DNA of 64,000 nucleotides from Pegea sp. RAD2-039 (lineage: Eukaryota > Chordata > Thaliacea > Salpida > Salpidae). The stretch spans positions 4,335,001-4,399,000 of the forward strand of contig JAQGEQ010000192.1 in assembly GCA_034620365.1 (NCBI GenBank), in the 5' to 3' direction. The translations under genes and the position numbers were made by a program. The notes beneath the pieces are model-generated. The model was not told the DNA's origin, ran no database searches, and was given only the letters and a program-made list of their open reading frames with translations. How positions within the stretch are numbered: the first letter of the stretch is position 1; the number at the start of each line of letters is the position of its first letter. Of this stretch, positions 1 through 12,299 are shown piece after piece.

Positions 1-1001
1 TTAACCGATGACTACATTCGAGAAATGAATTCTCGAGATGCAAGCAATCAAGGCTCATTCAACAGTAAGTAGTCACGTGATGTAACACGATGACATGAGT
101 GTTTTGCTTCAAGAAACCACTCTTCTGTACATTTTGAGAGATTTCTTCCTAGCTGGTACTGAGACCATGGCAAGTACTTTGACCTGGGCTATATTGATCT
201 TGTGTAATCGCCGAAATACTGTTTTAAAAAAGGTAAAAAAACTTCAGTTGACAGTCCAGCTAATAAACGTTATCTTAAAGTTTCAAATCGCCTAATTTTT
301 TCACAGCTATACACTTTTTTTGACAGTAGTTTACATATTTCTATAAAAATGATTTAAATTGATGTGAAATTAGATGTATGATGAAATTGATCGTGTCTTG
401 GGAAGTGATACAAAGCCGGATGGAAGCCACCGCGTCAAGATGCCATACGTCATGGCCTTTTTACAAGAGCTGTTGCGATATCGAACTATCCTTCCATTTG
501 GAGTACCACGGATGACAAGTTGTGACACAAAGCTAGGAAAGCACATAATTCCTGCGGTATATGAAACTTGATGTTGAAATTTGTGTAATAAGTTGTATAC
601 AGGGAACAACAGTTCTGGAGAATCTCTACGGAGTTCATAATGATCCTAAGGTTTGGGATCACCCAGAAGAGTTTCGAGTTGAACGTCATTTGAATGAAAA
701 GTCTGAATTTGTTAAATCGAAACATGTCATACCTTTTGGTGTTGGTAAGTTTCGATTTTTTAAATGATTATTTCGGCTCTGTGCTCGGTTTAATCAAAAG
801 CTGAACAATTTTTCAGGTGTACGATATTGTATCGGTAAACAACTGGCAGAAGTTCAAATGTTTATTGTTCTAGTTCGAATCCTTCAAAGATTCGACCTTA
901 TTAGTGAAGCGGCAGAATTTCAGAATGAAGAACCAGCGCAAGGAGGTTTTGTCACTATGGCTCCATTTGATACTAAGATAAAGTTGGTAGAAAAGAAGTA
1001 A
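1..1001 (+). CDS. Cytochrome P450, CYP2-like, C-terminal half (5' truncated by window edge)
   Basis: This is the C-terminal 230 residues of a microsomal heme-thiolate monooxygenase, in exons 1-64, 114-232, 374-556, 603-744 and 817-1001 (TAA). All phases agree. Visible P450 landmarks in order: the I-helix AGTET motif for oxygen activation, the K-helix ExxR (ELLR) in exon 3, the PERF-like EEFRVERH stretch, and the heme-binding loop FGVGVRYCIG with the Cys ligand, split by an intron after the codon for the first Val. The order, spacing and sequence style fit CYP2-clan enzymes; such proteins are about 490 residues with an N-terminal ER anchor, so the anchor and helices A-H lie before the window. 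The first intron is only 49 nt and its acceptor (ag at 112-113) was chosen because it keeps frame. The substrate cannot be told. No stop or frameshift is seen, so the gene looks functional. Confidence 0.93.
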
Positions 1002-2057
1002 ATTTCTTCCTCATCTCAAGTTTATGTTGTTGTATCTGTTGATGGAGCTTTTAACGCTTTTTCCTGTTTATCGATCAAAAGTTTTGTATTCACAAACTTC
1101 CTTTAAGATTTGATTTCTCGTATCAACTAGTTTCTTCCTATTTGATACATTTTAGCGCTTTCTTACAAACTTTCTTTTCTGGTTGCTTTCTTGGTATATT
1201 CACTTCACAATAGTTTGTTTAAATAAGATCTATTTGAACTTTAAATACGTCTCTATTTCGAATATTTTTCTATTTTTTAATTTTCCTTATTTCTCCTCTT
1301 ATTGGATGATGTATTTTATAAACGACTGTATAAAATTATTTTACTAAGTAAAGCTTTGTTTTAAACAAATCCTTGTTTTTTGAACAAAACTTAAAAGAAA
1401 ACTTTTTTTATTTCGACTCACAAAAATTCTGTTAAGTGTCATAAAACTGGCAAAGTATGTAGATTTTTTAAAATACAAGATGTACTTAATCAAGTTGTTA
1501 TTATCATTAAAAAATTAACAGTTTGAAATGTTTCTATCTTTAAAGTGATAAGAATAAAACTAGTTCTCAAGCTGGCAGAAATAAAATTAGTTAGAAAATA
1601 CTAAATATTTCACAGCAAGAACAAGGAAGTAAACAGAATAGCTATTGTATTTTACAAACTTCAAGCCTTAAAAAAGGAAGAAGTTGGAAATATCATTAGG
1701 TCTACATTGTTACAACTATTGTTTTGGATTAACTCAAACAAGGGTTTGCTCGAACAAAATGAGTAATCTATTATGCATTTGAGGAAGTCAATACACTGCC
1801 AAAGAATAAGTACTGTTTGATAGCTAAATCATTTCTTATTCTAGAATATATAAATCAAAAACTATAACCATTTTCATTTTCTGTTTATTCAAACTGGTTA
1901 ACCATTATTTAAAGTACATTTAAAAGTTGCACAAAATATTAAGTTTCTGTTTTATTTTTATCAAGACACATTCTTAAACAAACAAGCAACTAAAAGTTTA
2001 CATTAAAAAACAAATAGCGTTGAAAAAAATTTAAATCATCTTAAAAAACTCATTATT
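1002..2057. other. AT-rich intergenic spacer between convergent genes
   Basis: The P450 (plus) and the PLDLS protein (minus) converge here. The stretch must hold both 3' UTRs. I see no coding exon or repeat in it. Confidence 0.6.
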
Positions 2058-3224
2058 TTATTTAGTTGAAGCTTTTGGCATCGAAAGATCAAGAGGCTCT
2101 GAAGAAAAACTCCGAGTGACAAATACTTTGTGGGTTTTAGGTACTTTACTCACACACTGACTTTTATTTAAAATGACTGATGGTTGGAGTCGACTTTGGT
2201 AGTCAATTAGAGTATTTTTTAACTGATTGGTTTTGTTGTGTGTTTGGTTTGTGGCAACAGCCATACAAGGGTACAATTGCGGTGATAAAGCTATTAACTT
2301 TTTATCCAGAAATCTTTTGAACGATTGTCTATCTGATTTCAAAACTGCGGAACTTTTTTGACTTCTTGTAGTTAAACGATTATTAAAATACTCTCTTTGC
2401 TCCAATTTATTTTTATATTGAAGTCCACTATTACGCGATCCAACCAAATGATTGGCTTCTGGTTTGTATATAAGGGAACAGGATGGAATCAAGGACGGTT
2501 TTGTGAGCTTATTACTTGCTGTAGGCAAAGCTTGATTGTATCTCGCGGCAGCTTTTTGTTGAAACATGGCTGCAGTCTGTTGCAGCATATTTTGTCTAAA
2601 ATGATAAGGATGATGATGTTGATATTTCTCCTTATGACTATTTTTCAACTCTAAATATTGCATTTCCTGATAGTAGTGATTAGAATTAAATTCTATAATT
2701 TTATTTCTTTTTTCTTCCTCTTGTTTACTCCAGTTTTTATAAGCTAAAACTTGTGATTCAGTGATCGACTTTTTGCCGATAGAATCAACATTTTGAAAAA
2801 TATTCTTTTTTAAACTTGGGTTTAAACGCTGCAAATTACTTGAAACTGGAACAAAGGATCTCATTTGAGTAACCGGAACAGGTTTTCTTACAAAATGTGA
2901 ATTTAGCTGATTCATTCTAGCAAATGAGCTGTAGAAGTTGTTTAAATTATTCCCAATGAAAGTACTATCTGGCTGTAAATGTCTAGCATGAACTAGGTCC
3001 GACCTGTATCTTGATTTTTCAGCAGTTGAATCAACTTGGTTGAAAACATTTGAGTTTGATGATTTGGCTGAACTCATAATTTCTGGTGAAAGAAACATTA
3101 TCGAAGAATACTTTGTGTTGGTTGGATTCGTTTGCTGAGCTGGTAGACTTCTATTATTACTTCCTACACAGCTTTCGTTCTGAGTCATCAGAGCTTGACG
3201 TTTTAAAACACTGCTACAATTCAT
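2058..3224 (-). CDS. Unrecognised 388-residue protein ending in a CtBP-binding-type PLDLS motif
   Basis: An uninterrupted 388-codon frame, far longer than chance allows in this AT-rich DNA. I do not recognise the family. The protein is low in hydrophobic segments and rich in Ser, Asn, Gln, Lys and Tyr, with no signal peptide or membrane helix. A charged, helix-prone stretch with a WSKQEEEKRNKIIEF core lies near residues 165-180, followed by a His-rich patch near 203-209. The last residues contain EPLDLSMPK; PxDLS is the short motif by which many transcription repressors recruit CtBP, so a nuclear co-repressor adaptor role is an inference from that motif alone. Just upstream of the ATG (3225-3236, minus strand) is a splice-acceptor-like tttag followed by ten bases, so a 5' non-coding or short coding exon, or a trans-spliced leader, is likely. 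The true N terminus is therefore uncertain. Confidence 0.72.
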   Translation of the reverse strand: MNCSSVLKRQALMTQNESCVGSNNRSLPAQQTNPTNTKYSSIMFLSPEIMSSAKSSNSNVFNQVDSTAEKSRYRSDLVHARHLQPDSTFIGNNLNNFYSSFARMNQLNSHFVRKPVPVTQMRSFVPVSSNLQRLNPSLKKNIFQNVDSIGKKSITESQVLAYKNWSKQEEEKRNKIIEFNSNHYYQEMQYLELKNSHKEKYQHHHPYHFRQNMLQQTAAMFQQKAAARYNQALPTASNKLTKPSLIPSCSLIYKPEANHLVGSRNSGLQYKNKLEQREYFNNRLTTRSQKSSAVLKSDRQSFKRFLDKKLIALSPQLYPCMAVATNQTHNKTNQLKNTLIDYQSRLQPSVILNKSQCVSKVPKTHKVFVTRSFSSEPLDLSMPKASTK

Positions 3225-6200
3225 TTTGTAATTCCTAAATAATTAAAATAAATTTAAATTGATGAGCAGCAAATATAAGTAAATAAGTAGTTTAGTAAAT
3301 AAATAAAGTAAATAAATACTTAATTTATAGATTTTATTTTACATTATTCACTATGAATGAGTTATATGATGATATACAAGTTATTTAAATATATTTTCGT
3401 TTTTATCTGAATGTTTAGAAAAACAAAACTTCAATCAAACTGATATTTAGAAATTACAAACAAAGTCTCATGCAACCAGTAGAGCTTCTTAAGTCAAATT
3501 AAATGAATAATCAACTGTTTCAAAAATTAAAACTCTTATTTCTATTCAATATTGATCAGAACTGAATAAGCTTCTCATAGACTCAATCCACATTATCTAA
3601 ATAGGACTTTATAAAATAAGTCGTGAGCTTAAATGCTAGACAAAGTAAATTGGAAAGCACGGTTTAGTTGTAACAATTAAAGGAAGGAAATATTATTCAT
3701 CTTTCTCATGTGGCTGAGCCTCATAACCTTATTCATTTTTCATAAATAAGACGTTATTTAATACTACACAAGACTCTAATAAGACTAATAAGTTATTTAA
3801 TAAGTCACTCAATAGTAGTCCGATACAATTTACAGTTGCTTACGTCTCTAACAATTTAAATATTTTTATCAAATGTCAATTGATGGTGGAAGATTTATCT
3901 TTTTAAATTAATGCTACAAAATTACAGATTACTACAATATAAACCGCTTTTTATTACCCTCATTAAAAGTTTCTCCCAAAAAAATGATCAAATTAATTAT
4001 TGAAATTTTTTATTCAATTTTATGCAAACTTTCTATAAAAACTGTCAATCTTATTTTAGTCTATTTTGTAATTCAATAAAAACACTGATTGAAATAATTA
4101 GAAACCTTTGACTTCTCTATTCATGGTGAAATGCAACTTTAATACAAAATCCACGAAGAGTTTCCTTAGTTTCAATTTTAGAGTTTTGAATCTTTTAACA
4201 AATTTTGATGAATAACAAATTTGAAAATCACTTGATTAAGCTTTAATGATGAAACATTAAATCCGGCATTAGCTAAAGGAGGAAATGTTTTTCTTTTTCT
4301 CAGCCAGCTTTGAAGGAAGATACATATGAGTAATAAGTTTGTTGATAAGTAATGTGCTTAGTGGTTAAGAAATATATGATTGCATAACATAAACTAATAT
4401 ATCAAGCACAATTATTTCAAAAATTAAAAAGAAATCAAACAAAAAAACAATTTAGAAAATTAGTCAAAAAGATTATTGTACTTAAATTATTTAAATTTTA
4501 ACAAAATTGAAAATAAAGCAATTTTTAAAGGAATTATATAAAATAAGTTATTACTAAAAAAATGAAATCACCTTGCTATTGTTAAACTAATATGTAAACC
4601 ATTTAGTTATTTTGCTGCTAGCTTATTTTTGTCAGTTTAAGACGATTCTTAAACTGTAAGTAAACTCTGATAGCATTAAACAATAAATTTGCTAACAGCA
4701 AAAATTCTTCAAACGCTTAGTTTATGAGTCTTGTAAAATATTTATAATAATCTTAGTGACAGTTTTTATCAGTCTAAAACATTACAAGGTAAATTTCCTG
4801 GTCAAGCAATCGTGTGAGACTACGTTTAATTATTTTTAAAAATGGTAAATTTTAAGAGAGCACACAAAATTGTTTTATCTACAAATATTAATTTCTAACA
4901 ACTTAATTTTTTAGGTTAAATAAAAAATAGGTTTCAAATTTGCTTGATTGTGATCATCACGTTTTGATACATTCACAAAAATAGTTATAAGCTTTCTTTA
5001 AAAATTAGGTTTTACCACCAGTAATAGTATTTGTGGTAAAAGTAGCTAGTTGAACAAATCCATTTTTTGAAGCATTTTTAATTTAAAACTCTTTTCCTTT
5101 ACTGAACAACTCAAATTTATAAAGTATACAAAATAATCCAAAAATACATTTCAACTATCTTATTACCAATACAGTACCTAACTCTTGGCTTACAAAATCA
5201 ACATTTTATAGGTAAATGGTTACAAGCTACTTAATATCAAAACTTACTTATAGATGCCAAACATCACAATGCAATTTACAAATTGGCCTCTTTTCTTCAA
5301 ATGATGATCTATACTAAAATTTTGGGGATCTTTTTATACTTCTATCACTACGTAGAAGATAAACTGTTTTCATAACTCTTAATGCTTTGAAAGCAAACCA
5401 AACAATTACAAGGTACCTTAAACAATATAAGTTTCAATACTTTAAAAAATATATAATTAAAAATGGCAAAGTGAATAACTTTTGAAACTAAATAGTTTTT
5501 GATGTTTGAATCACAGCTAGTCATTCTGGGATCATCAAACAGTAAGACTACTGAAAAATTTTTTGTAAGAACGCCATTGTGCGTGTCAGCAGATTTGTAT
5601 GATCGATGTTTGTAGTTTCATCTCGATCGTCAAATTCAATCTAATTACAGCCTAATGATGAACTGAACGGTTTCAATTAGTTTATTTTATTTCTAGTTTG
5701 TATTGAAAACTATTTTATCTTTATATTAAGTTGATTTTTAAATTAATTTGATTCTGTCAATAGCAAAAAAAGTTGATAAAATTTATAGTAAATTGACTAA
5801 AATGGTAAAATAGGTCAAACTTAATCTGCCTATTCATAGTTAATCTATTAAACAAATTTCTTCCTGTCTTACAATCATCTAGCACTGTACAATTTTTAAG
5901 CTTATTTCTATAGTTTAGCATTTTATTATTTATGTGGAAATCATAAATTTTCATTTTTATTAAACTGCTTTTTTAGTTTTTTTAAACTGGATGTTCCACT
6001 CTAAAAATCAAAGCATGTTTACTATAGACGACTTTGATGTGTTTACTAGCTCTTTTATCTCCTTTTAAAATCTTTTACAATCATTCTTTTGTAGAATATA
6101 TAGATGTTGACTATAACCGTGACTCGCTGGTCCTTTTAGGTTAAACCCCAAACTAGTTCAAAACTAAACCAAGAGGAATGAAATTTCATGAGAAAATCAA

Positions 6201-6682
6201 TAAAGTCTTTTAAATCATCAGCTGGCCTAAAATATATGTTTATGTTCTTTTTCACTTTATGAGTAAATCTTTACAGTAATTGAGTTTAAATCAAGCTTTA
6301 GATATTAAAAAACTCGTTTTGTGTAAGATGTGTCAAATGTTAATTGATTTGCATCTTTACAGCTTTTGATAATTTAAACATCTTCTAGCTTAACATCTTA
6401 CATTTATTAACGAAATTAATTTTACTAAGATTTTTTTCTAAAGAGCAATTGAATTTATAAATATAATTTCATATGCTTTCAATTTAATAAATAATTACTT
6501 TGAACAAGATATTATTGTGTTTTTTAATAACCTTGGATTAAGTTTTTTTACAATTAACATAAGTAATTGACATAATTATATAAATCTTGATTATTTTTAT
6601 TTGTTTATCAAATTATTCTGACTTTTATTGAGTTTTACGTTTTACTAAATCATTGAAAGTTAACTCTAAAACTTAAAAAGAT

Positions 6683-6728
6683 CAGCTTGTCTAAGTTAGT
6701 TCTAACTGTCATTTCCATGTACTTTAAG
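6683..6728. repeat. Copy 1 of a diverged interspersed repeat
   Basis: The block agcttgtctaagttagttct followed by catttccatgtactttaag recurs with few changes at 8362-8407. Flanks are also weakly similar (an actctaaaact tract sits just upstream of both). The element type is unknown. Confidence 0.6.
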
Positions 6729-8361
6729 CACTTTACAAATAGTGTAAAGTAAACAGTAAAGTTCTTTTTAATTTTTAATTTCAAAAATCGTTTTGGTAAT
6801 TTTTTACCTCTTAAGATATATCTGTGTATAGCTACAAATATTATTCTTTATTCATACTAGTTTTAAAGCAACATTAAAAATAAAATTACTTATAAACTTA
6901 TCCTTAAAATGTTTTTGGTTTATTTAAAAACATGATCTAATAGTTAGAAGTTATTTTAAATTTAAGGCTAATATTAGTAATAATGACTATTAGTGGGTTT
7001 AATTATTTAGTAACGTATTTATACACATCAAGTATGAAATCATTTAAACAAATGTTTATTTTATTCAAGTGAGTAATTTTCTTTGAATACAAGCAACTGT
7101 AGTTAAACCAGTTTTCACTGAAGCCTATGTAGCAAGTAAATATTCGACAAACGATTGCTTTAATTTTTGGAGAGTCAATCTGAATAGTAAGGCCAAGAAA
7201 CAAATAAACTTGTCTGAAATGATCTTAGATTTAAATTATAGACTTGACTTTTAATAAAATCTTAAAACCAAAATCAAGCTAAAGACTAAAGTAGCAAAAT
7301 AAGTTTTATTAAAACGATAGGAAAATGTTTGAAAGGATTAATATAAAAATTATATTTGCATCCAACTTAAGCAAAAGACTCTGAAAAAATTATATACAGC
7401 TGTTAATAAAATTATAGTTTTCAAAACTTACTAAGGATTTTGAAAAGTCGGCCTTTAGCTTGATCATCTCTTGGTAGAGCAATCAGCTTATTTTTGGATA
7501 AAAAGAAGAGATATCAAACATTCTTTCAAAACGTTTGTATATTTTTATTTGTTTATTACAATAAATGCAAAATTATGTAAATGATGTATCAACTAAAAAA
7601 TATGGTTAAGACTCTATTTACTGCAGGTAATTAAACTCAGATGTCAAAAAAATTTTAGTAAAAGAAGGTTATTGAAAATTAGGAGTTAAATAAACTGTTT
7701 AATATCCGTCGTTTTAATCAATTAGTTGAAGTTCAGTTGGTAGACAAATTGAATCAACTACTTACATAATCATTGACCTTTATATACACACATTTTAAAT
7801 AGTTAGTTTGAACTTATCAATTTGTTTATCTACATTCAATTTTATTTCAATAAAACCTTTTTAAAACTTAAAAGCAGCAAAGATAGTAAAATAAGATAAA
7901 AATGTTTTTATGAATAAAGTAGTAACGATTGCTGAATTTTCAAAACATTTTCATTTTTTGATAACTTGAGTCTAAATATTTAAGCAAACACGTTATTAAA
8001 ATTAAACTTTGATTACAAACTTGTTTGTTTAAAGATTTGTGATTATTTATATATTCTCAATAGGTTTTAATAGATTGGCCTGTTTTTTGGAACCAATTTT
8101 TTTATGCAATCTTATTGGTGTTACGTTTTGTTGTAACAAGTAACAATTTTACCACTATATTAAATGAAGTATAAAATATTTGAAAGTTAACTAATTTCAT
8201 TTAAAGTCAACCATTTTAAGTTAACACTTTTTTGTATGAAATTGAAAAAATTTGTTACTGACGATTTTCTAGTTAAATTTTCGATTAAATTTTAATCTTA
8301 TATTTTTATCGTATTTCTAAAAAATCATTAAAAACTCTAAAACTTTAAAAAAATGCAAAAT

Positions 8362-8407
8362 TAGCTTGTCTAAGGTAGTTCTATCTATCATTTCCATGTA
8401 CTTTAAG
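8362..8407. repeat. Copy 2 of the diverged repeat at 6683-6728
   Basis: Same orientation as copy 1, about 1.7 kb away. No coding potential is visible. It could be an old transposon end or a local duplication. Confidence 0.6.
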
Positions 8408-8489
8408 AAGTTAAAAACTTGTTTAATTTACGAATAGTTTAAAATCAAAAGTTTAATTTTTAAGACCTAAGCCAACCCATGCAGATATC

Positions 8490-8580
8490 TTATGTCGTGA
8501 CTGTGACTTACATTCGTCATCTTCCGCCACCATCACTAGAGGTTTACTTGAGGTTGGTTTAAATACTTCCATCATGATAC
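8490..8580 (-). other. Possible short 5' exon (weak)
   Basis: On the minus strand a short open stretch starts with ATGATGGAAG at about 8575 and reads through a KPLVMVAEDDE segment to a strong donor-like gtaagt near 8510. The surrounding 250 bases are richer in G+C than the rest of the region, as exons are here. It could be a first exon of the downstream PLDLS gene, but I could not join the phases directly, so an intermediate exon would be needed. It may equally be a decayed repeat. Confidence 0.2.
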
Positions 8581-9741
8581 GCATCAGGTTTTAATCATAA
8601 TGATGAGTAGCTAAATTAATCTCTATACTTTAGTGATATATATGGTCACATGGCCCACTGCATCGACGTCTCCTGGTTTTAGATTTTCTCCCAAAGCAAC
8701 CAAGAGACAGTGGAACTATTTATCCATATTTAAACTCATCAATTACTAAGGAAGCATATATTACTTATTGTTTTATATTTTTTTTTAACCTAACACCAAC
8801 TTTTCTCAGTCAGTTTTACTATTAGTTGTAACTATTCGATAATTAAACAAGTCGTTACACTAAATCTTATCAATCTGTTATTCACTAGTTGCTTCATTAA
8901 TAAGCAATTTAGTCAGTTTGAAAACATCCGTCATCACTGCAAATTCTTAAGAAAACATTTTTGACGAATTTTTAAAAAAGTTTTTTTTTAAGGTTTGTGA
9001 AAAATTTTCTCTCAAAGAAACTGAATAAAAAGTTTAGAAGTTTTAGCATCAAAACAATTTGAAATAAACGATTTGAAGAAATTATTTAAACAACTTTGAA
9101 AAAAAAACAAATAATAAAGCATTTGATACCAATAAATTAGCCAACATCCTTGGGATGATTTCATTCACTAGATGAAGATCGCTTATGGTACAATCAGCTT
9201 AACAATTTGTTTTCATTAAAAAAAAAATTTAAAGAAAATTTGTTTATATATAAAATCTGAATAAAAAAGGCAAGAAAGAACAAGTTAAAATAAGATTTAA
9301 AAAAGCATCATTTATGGTGAGACTGGATTTTGTCGTTGATGATTTTTACCATTCAAATACTCGTCAAAATTAATCTTATGACTTCTTAATAAACTCTTCA
9401 ATTCTCTGATCTCTGTAAAACAGTTGATGGAAAATTATAAATTTAAGTAATCGACAAAAATATTTTTGCTAAAGTATATGCCGTTGATGAAACTTACAAA
9501 ATTTCATAAGATGTTGATTGATAACATTTAAAAAATCAAGTTAAAAAAAATTGCAATTTACAAAAGCTTCTAAATATCAAATACATCATCAACTATTATA
9601 ATAAGGAACAGGAAGAAAATGGGATAGGTGGGCGGAAAAATTGACATATTATTGACGGTCCTTGAAAGACAATATTTGAGTTGACAAATCTTCAGGTTTA
9701 CAAACATATCAAGTTAATTTCATATTTCAAACATTTATATT

Positions 9742-11359
9742 CTACCCGCAAAGCAGCAATGTTTTGTTTACATCATGCGTTATCATAATAAGCGGCATTT
9801 TGCTGTCACATTTTTTACCTTTATACTGCTTTGATAGTAACTTCTTATTTTCTTCTAGCTGTTTCATCAACTCTTTATTTTTCTCTTCAGCAGCTTTTAG
9901 TTGTCTATCTGCTTGATCTTGAATTGCAACAATAATACCTGAAAGCACCATGTACTAATCATTAACACATTTTAGTCAGTCTGATTACCGTTGATGACAC
10001 GTACAACCCGCCAAAGCCGAAACACGATTATGATTTCTACTGCAGATAGTAAGTCAGAATTATGATGAAAGACTATGATGAAATCAGTTACAAATGAAAC
10101 CACCACAACAACTGCATCAACTATTTCAACTTTGTGATGAATAAATTGCCTCCAATTGACATAAAGCTTTATAAATTATCAAAAAACTTAATAATCAATT
10201 CGTTAGAAACTATTCATAGGTATTTTTGATTAAAATCAAGTATCATTCACTCTATATATGATTAAAATCGTGATGATCACCTTCAATGAAATTTCAATCA
10301 TAAATATGAAAAGTATAGAAAGTGAAAGTCCATGTAAAATTGCTCGCAAGTTACTATCTTCTGCAACCTTTATAATCTCTAGATCCAGTAAAATGTCAGA
10401 AACAACGAAAGCTATTTCTAAGACAACCAATCCAATGATCACAAACTGTAAATGATGTAAATTCTACTTAACTATCACTGTCAAAAAACAGAAAATGTTG
10501 ATGGATTTAAATTATCAAATAAAATCTTGAGAATAATTTAATAAAATAATTGTCAGATTTATTTGAAACATATATATACTATATAGAAATAATGAATAAT
10601 TATAGAATGTTTGCCAATAAACAAAATGTATAATTCATGATAAAACACATAACTTGTTAAAGTCAAAACAAACTTTTGTTGTATTTAATAACATTAGTGT
10701 TTATATACTTACTAATCAACAAGAGAAATTCTCCTCAAGTAGATATTGCAAAATAAATAAGAAACACAAGAAACTTACATGAGCCAGTCTTGAGTTTAAA
10801 ATGTGAGTTAGCACTTCCTTATTAGATAACTCTTCATCATGATCCAAGTGATGTTTTTTTATCACTATACTGTCTTGTTGTTTTACATATTCAAATTTCA
10901 TATATTTGAATGGTAAAATCTCCTGCCTGGTAAGTCTTTGCCCTATTTAGAAAAGATCTTATAAACAATTATATTAATCTACTAAAAACTGTCTAGCAAG
11001 ATTGTAACTTAATTAAAGTTTATGAAAATAGTTTCATATTATCATAGTTTACCTTATCATAAATATTTTTAGTTCTAATAACTCTAAATGAGATTTACAA
11101 AATTAATGAACAAAATAAATTCTTTTTAGATTTTATACTTACTAAAGGTAGTTAACACATTGATTTATTTGAACAATTTTATTAACTGAACTTGATATTA
11201 AGACATTAACATTAATTTTTAGTGACTGAAGTATATAAATTTTTTAATTTTGCTAAATAAAACACAAACTTATATAAAGATTAATAATGTTTGATAAAAA
11301 AATAAAAATTTCTCCTTACTTCTCAAATCATTTCTTGATTCATACAGCGAATCAGTCAT
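9742..11359 (-). CDS. HVCN1: Voltage-gated proton channel Hv1, complete, 247 residues
   Basis: Five exons: 11320-11359, 10779-10942, 10281-10445, 9989-10166 and 9742-9938, all in phase (744 nt with stop). Hv1 is a voltage-sensor-only channel that exports protons. S1 is residues ~70-93, S2 ~103-123, S3 ~136-156 and S4 ~165-182, followed by a charged coiled coil (~190-225) of the type that dimerises Hv1. S4 keeps the three arginines and Asn of the RxWRxxRxxN signature (R173, R176, R179, N182). Also kept are S2 Glu119 and Lys123, S3 Asp140 and Asp151, and a His at position 106 matching one human Zn-binding His. The striking difference is Glu78 where nearly all described Hv1 channels have the selectivity Asp (human D112). 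Human HVCN1 has 273 residues; the cytosolic N terminus is shorter here. The start is the only ATG upstream in frame, and the sequence before it is AT-rich. Confidence 0.96.
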
Positions 11360-11839
11360 TTTTTAAATTGTTATTGTATAAAACTAAACAAATACAAAAA
11401 ATGTTTCAGTAAAAAATTAGTTTCATAAAAATTCTAAAACATAAATTGCTTTATGATGAAAGTAAACAAAATCATGTATAAAATTCATTTTCTTCACTTA
11501 TTCCTCTGCAGTTTTGGTATTTTTTTTACAAAATTTATATAATACTTTAGTACTTAAGATTTTTTCATAACTTTTCTGCAGTCGTTTTGTTCTGTATTCG
11601 CTATAAGATCTGTTATTTGTAACCATGAGTCAAATAAAATAAGTTTAAAATTTAACCTAAAATTCAAACGTCAAAGTTATCCAAATTCTTAAAAATTTTA
11701 ACTTGATCATTTTTAATCTTAATTTTTACTTTTTATTGCAAATATTTTTGAGAAAACCCGTTAAATCTACTAAGTGATATATCAATGACCTGAATGCTGT
11801 CTAACAAAAATATACTAAACTTTAAAAGCAGAACCAAAA
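11360..11839. other. AT-rich flank of the Hv1 gene
   Basis: Likely promoter or 5' flank of the proton channel gene. No exon or repeat seen. Confidence 0.4.
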
Positions 11840-12000
11840 TGAAAAAGTCGATAATAATAATGACAAGGACGTGCTTCGGTTATGAGGATGAGCGCTGAGA
11901 AACGATGCAAAAAAACACAGCAACGCACAGTCAAATGCGGAGGAAATATACGAGCAAGACACAGTGAAATGGAATAGAAAAAGCCTTTAGATTTTTATTC
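11840..12000 (-). mobile_element. 3' end fragment of an RTE-like LINE
   Basis: On the minus strand this reads as a LINE 3' UTR with the block tttcactgtgtcttg, ending in an (ATT)n-type tail (aataataat at 11850-11859 on plus). The same cactgtgtc block recurs at about 12325-12420 and 46895-46920. The short trinucleotide tail instead of poly(A) fits RTE-clade elements. Confidence 0.6.
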
Positions 12001-12299
12001 TTTTGTTTAAAGCTGGTTTTTCTTTTCTGAAAAAATCTAATAAAAATTATTTATAAATCAGCAATTTTTTCCAACAAAACCTCAAAGTTTGTTAATATTA
12101 AGCTTGAACCATTTATTTTGAGTAGTATTTTACTGAAAAGAAAAAGATTATTTGATATAGTGAAATAAAAATCAAATTTGTTTAGTTATCACGTTAACAG
12201 GAAAAATTTATTTGAAAATCACTTCAAGGTAAAATTTATGAAAATTTATTATTTAAAAATAAAGAAATACATCATTTGAAAAACTGCTTCTTGCATAAT

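Larger units (their letters stand above)
3237..9741. other. Long AT-rich gene-poor region
   Basis: No long frame or recognisable exon in 6.5 kb apart from a GC-richer island near 8.46-8.72 kb and a pair of diverged repeats, listed separately. It probably holds 5' exon(s), promoter or intron of the PLDLS gene and the 3' flank of the proton channel gene. Confidence 0.5.

Noticed and set aside
10258..10455. Plus-strand 65-codon frame
   Set aside because: Antisense to Hv1 exon 3.
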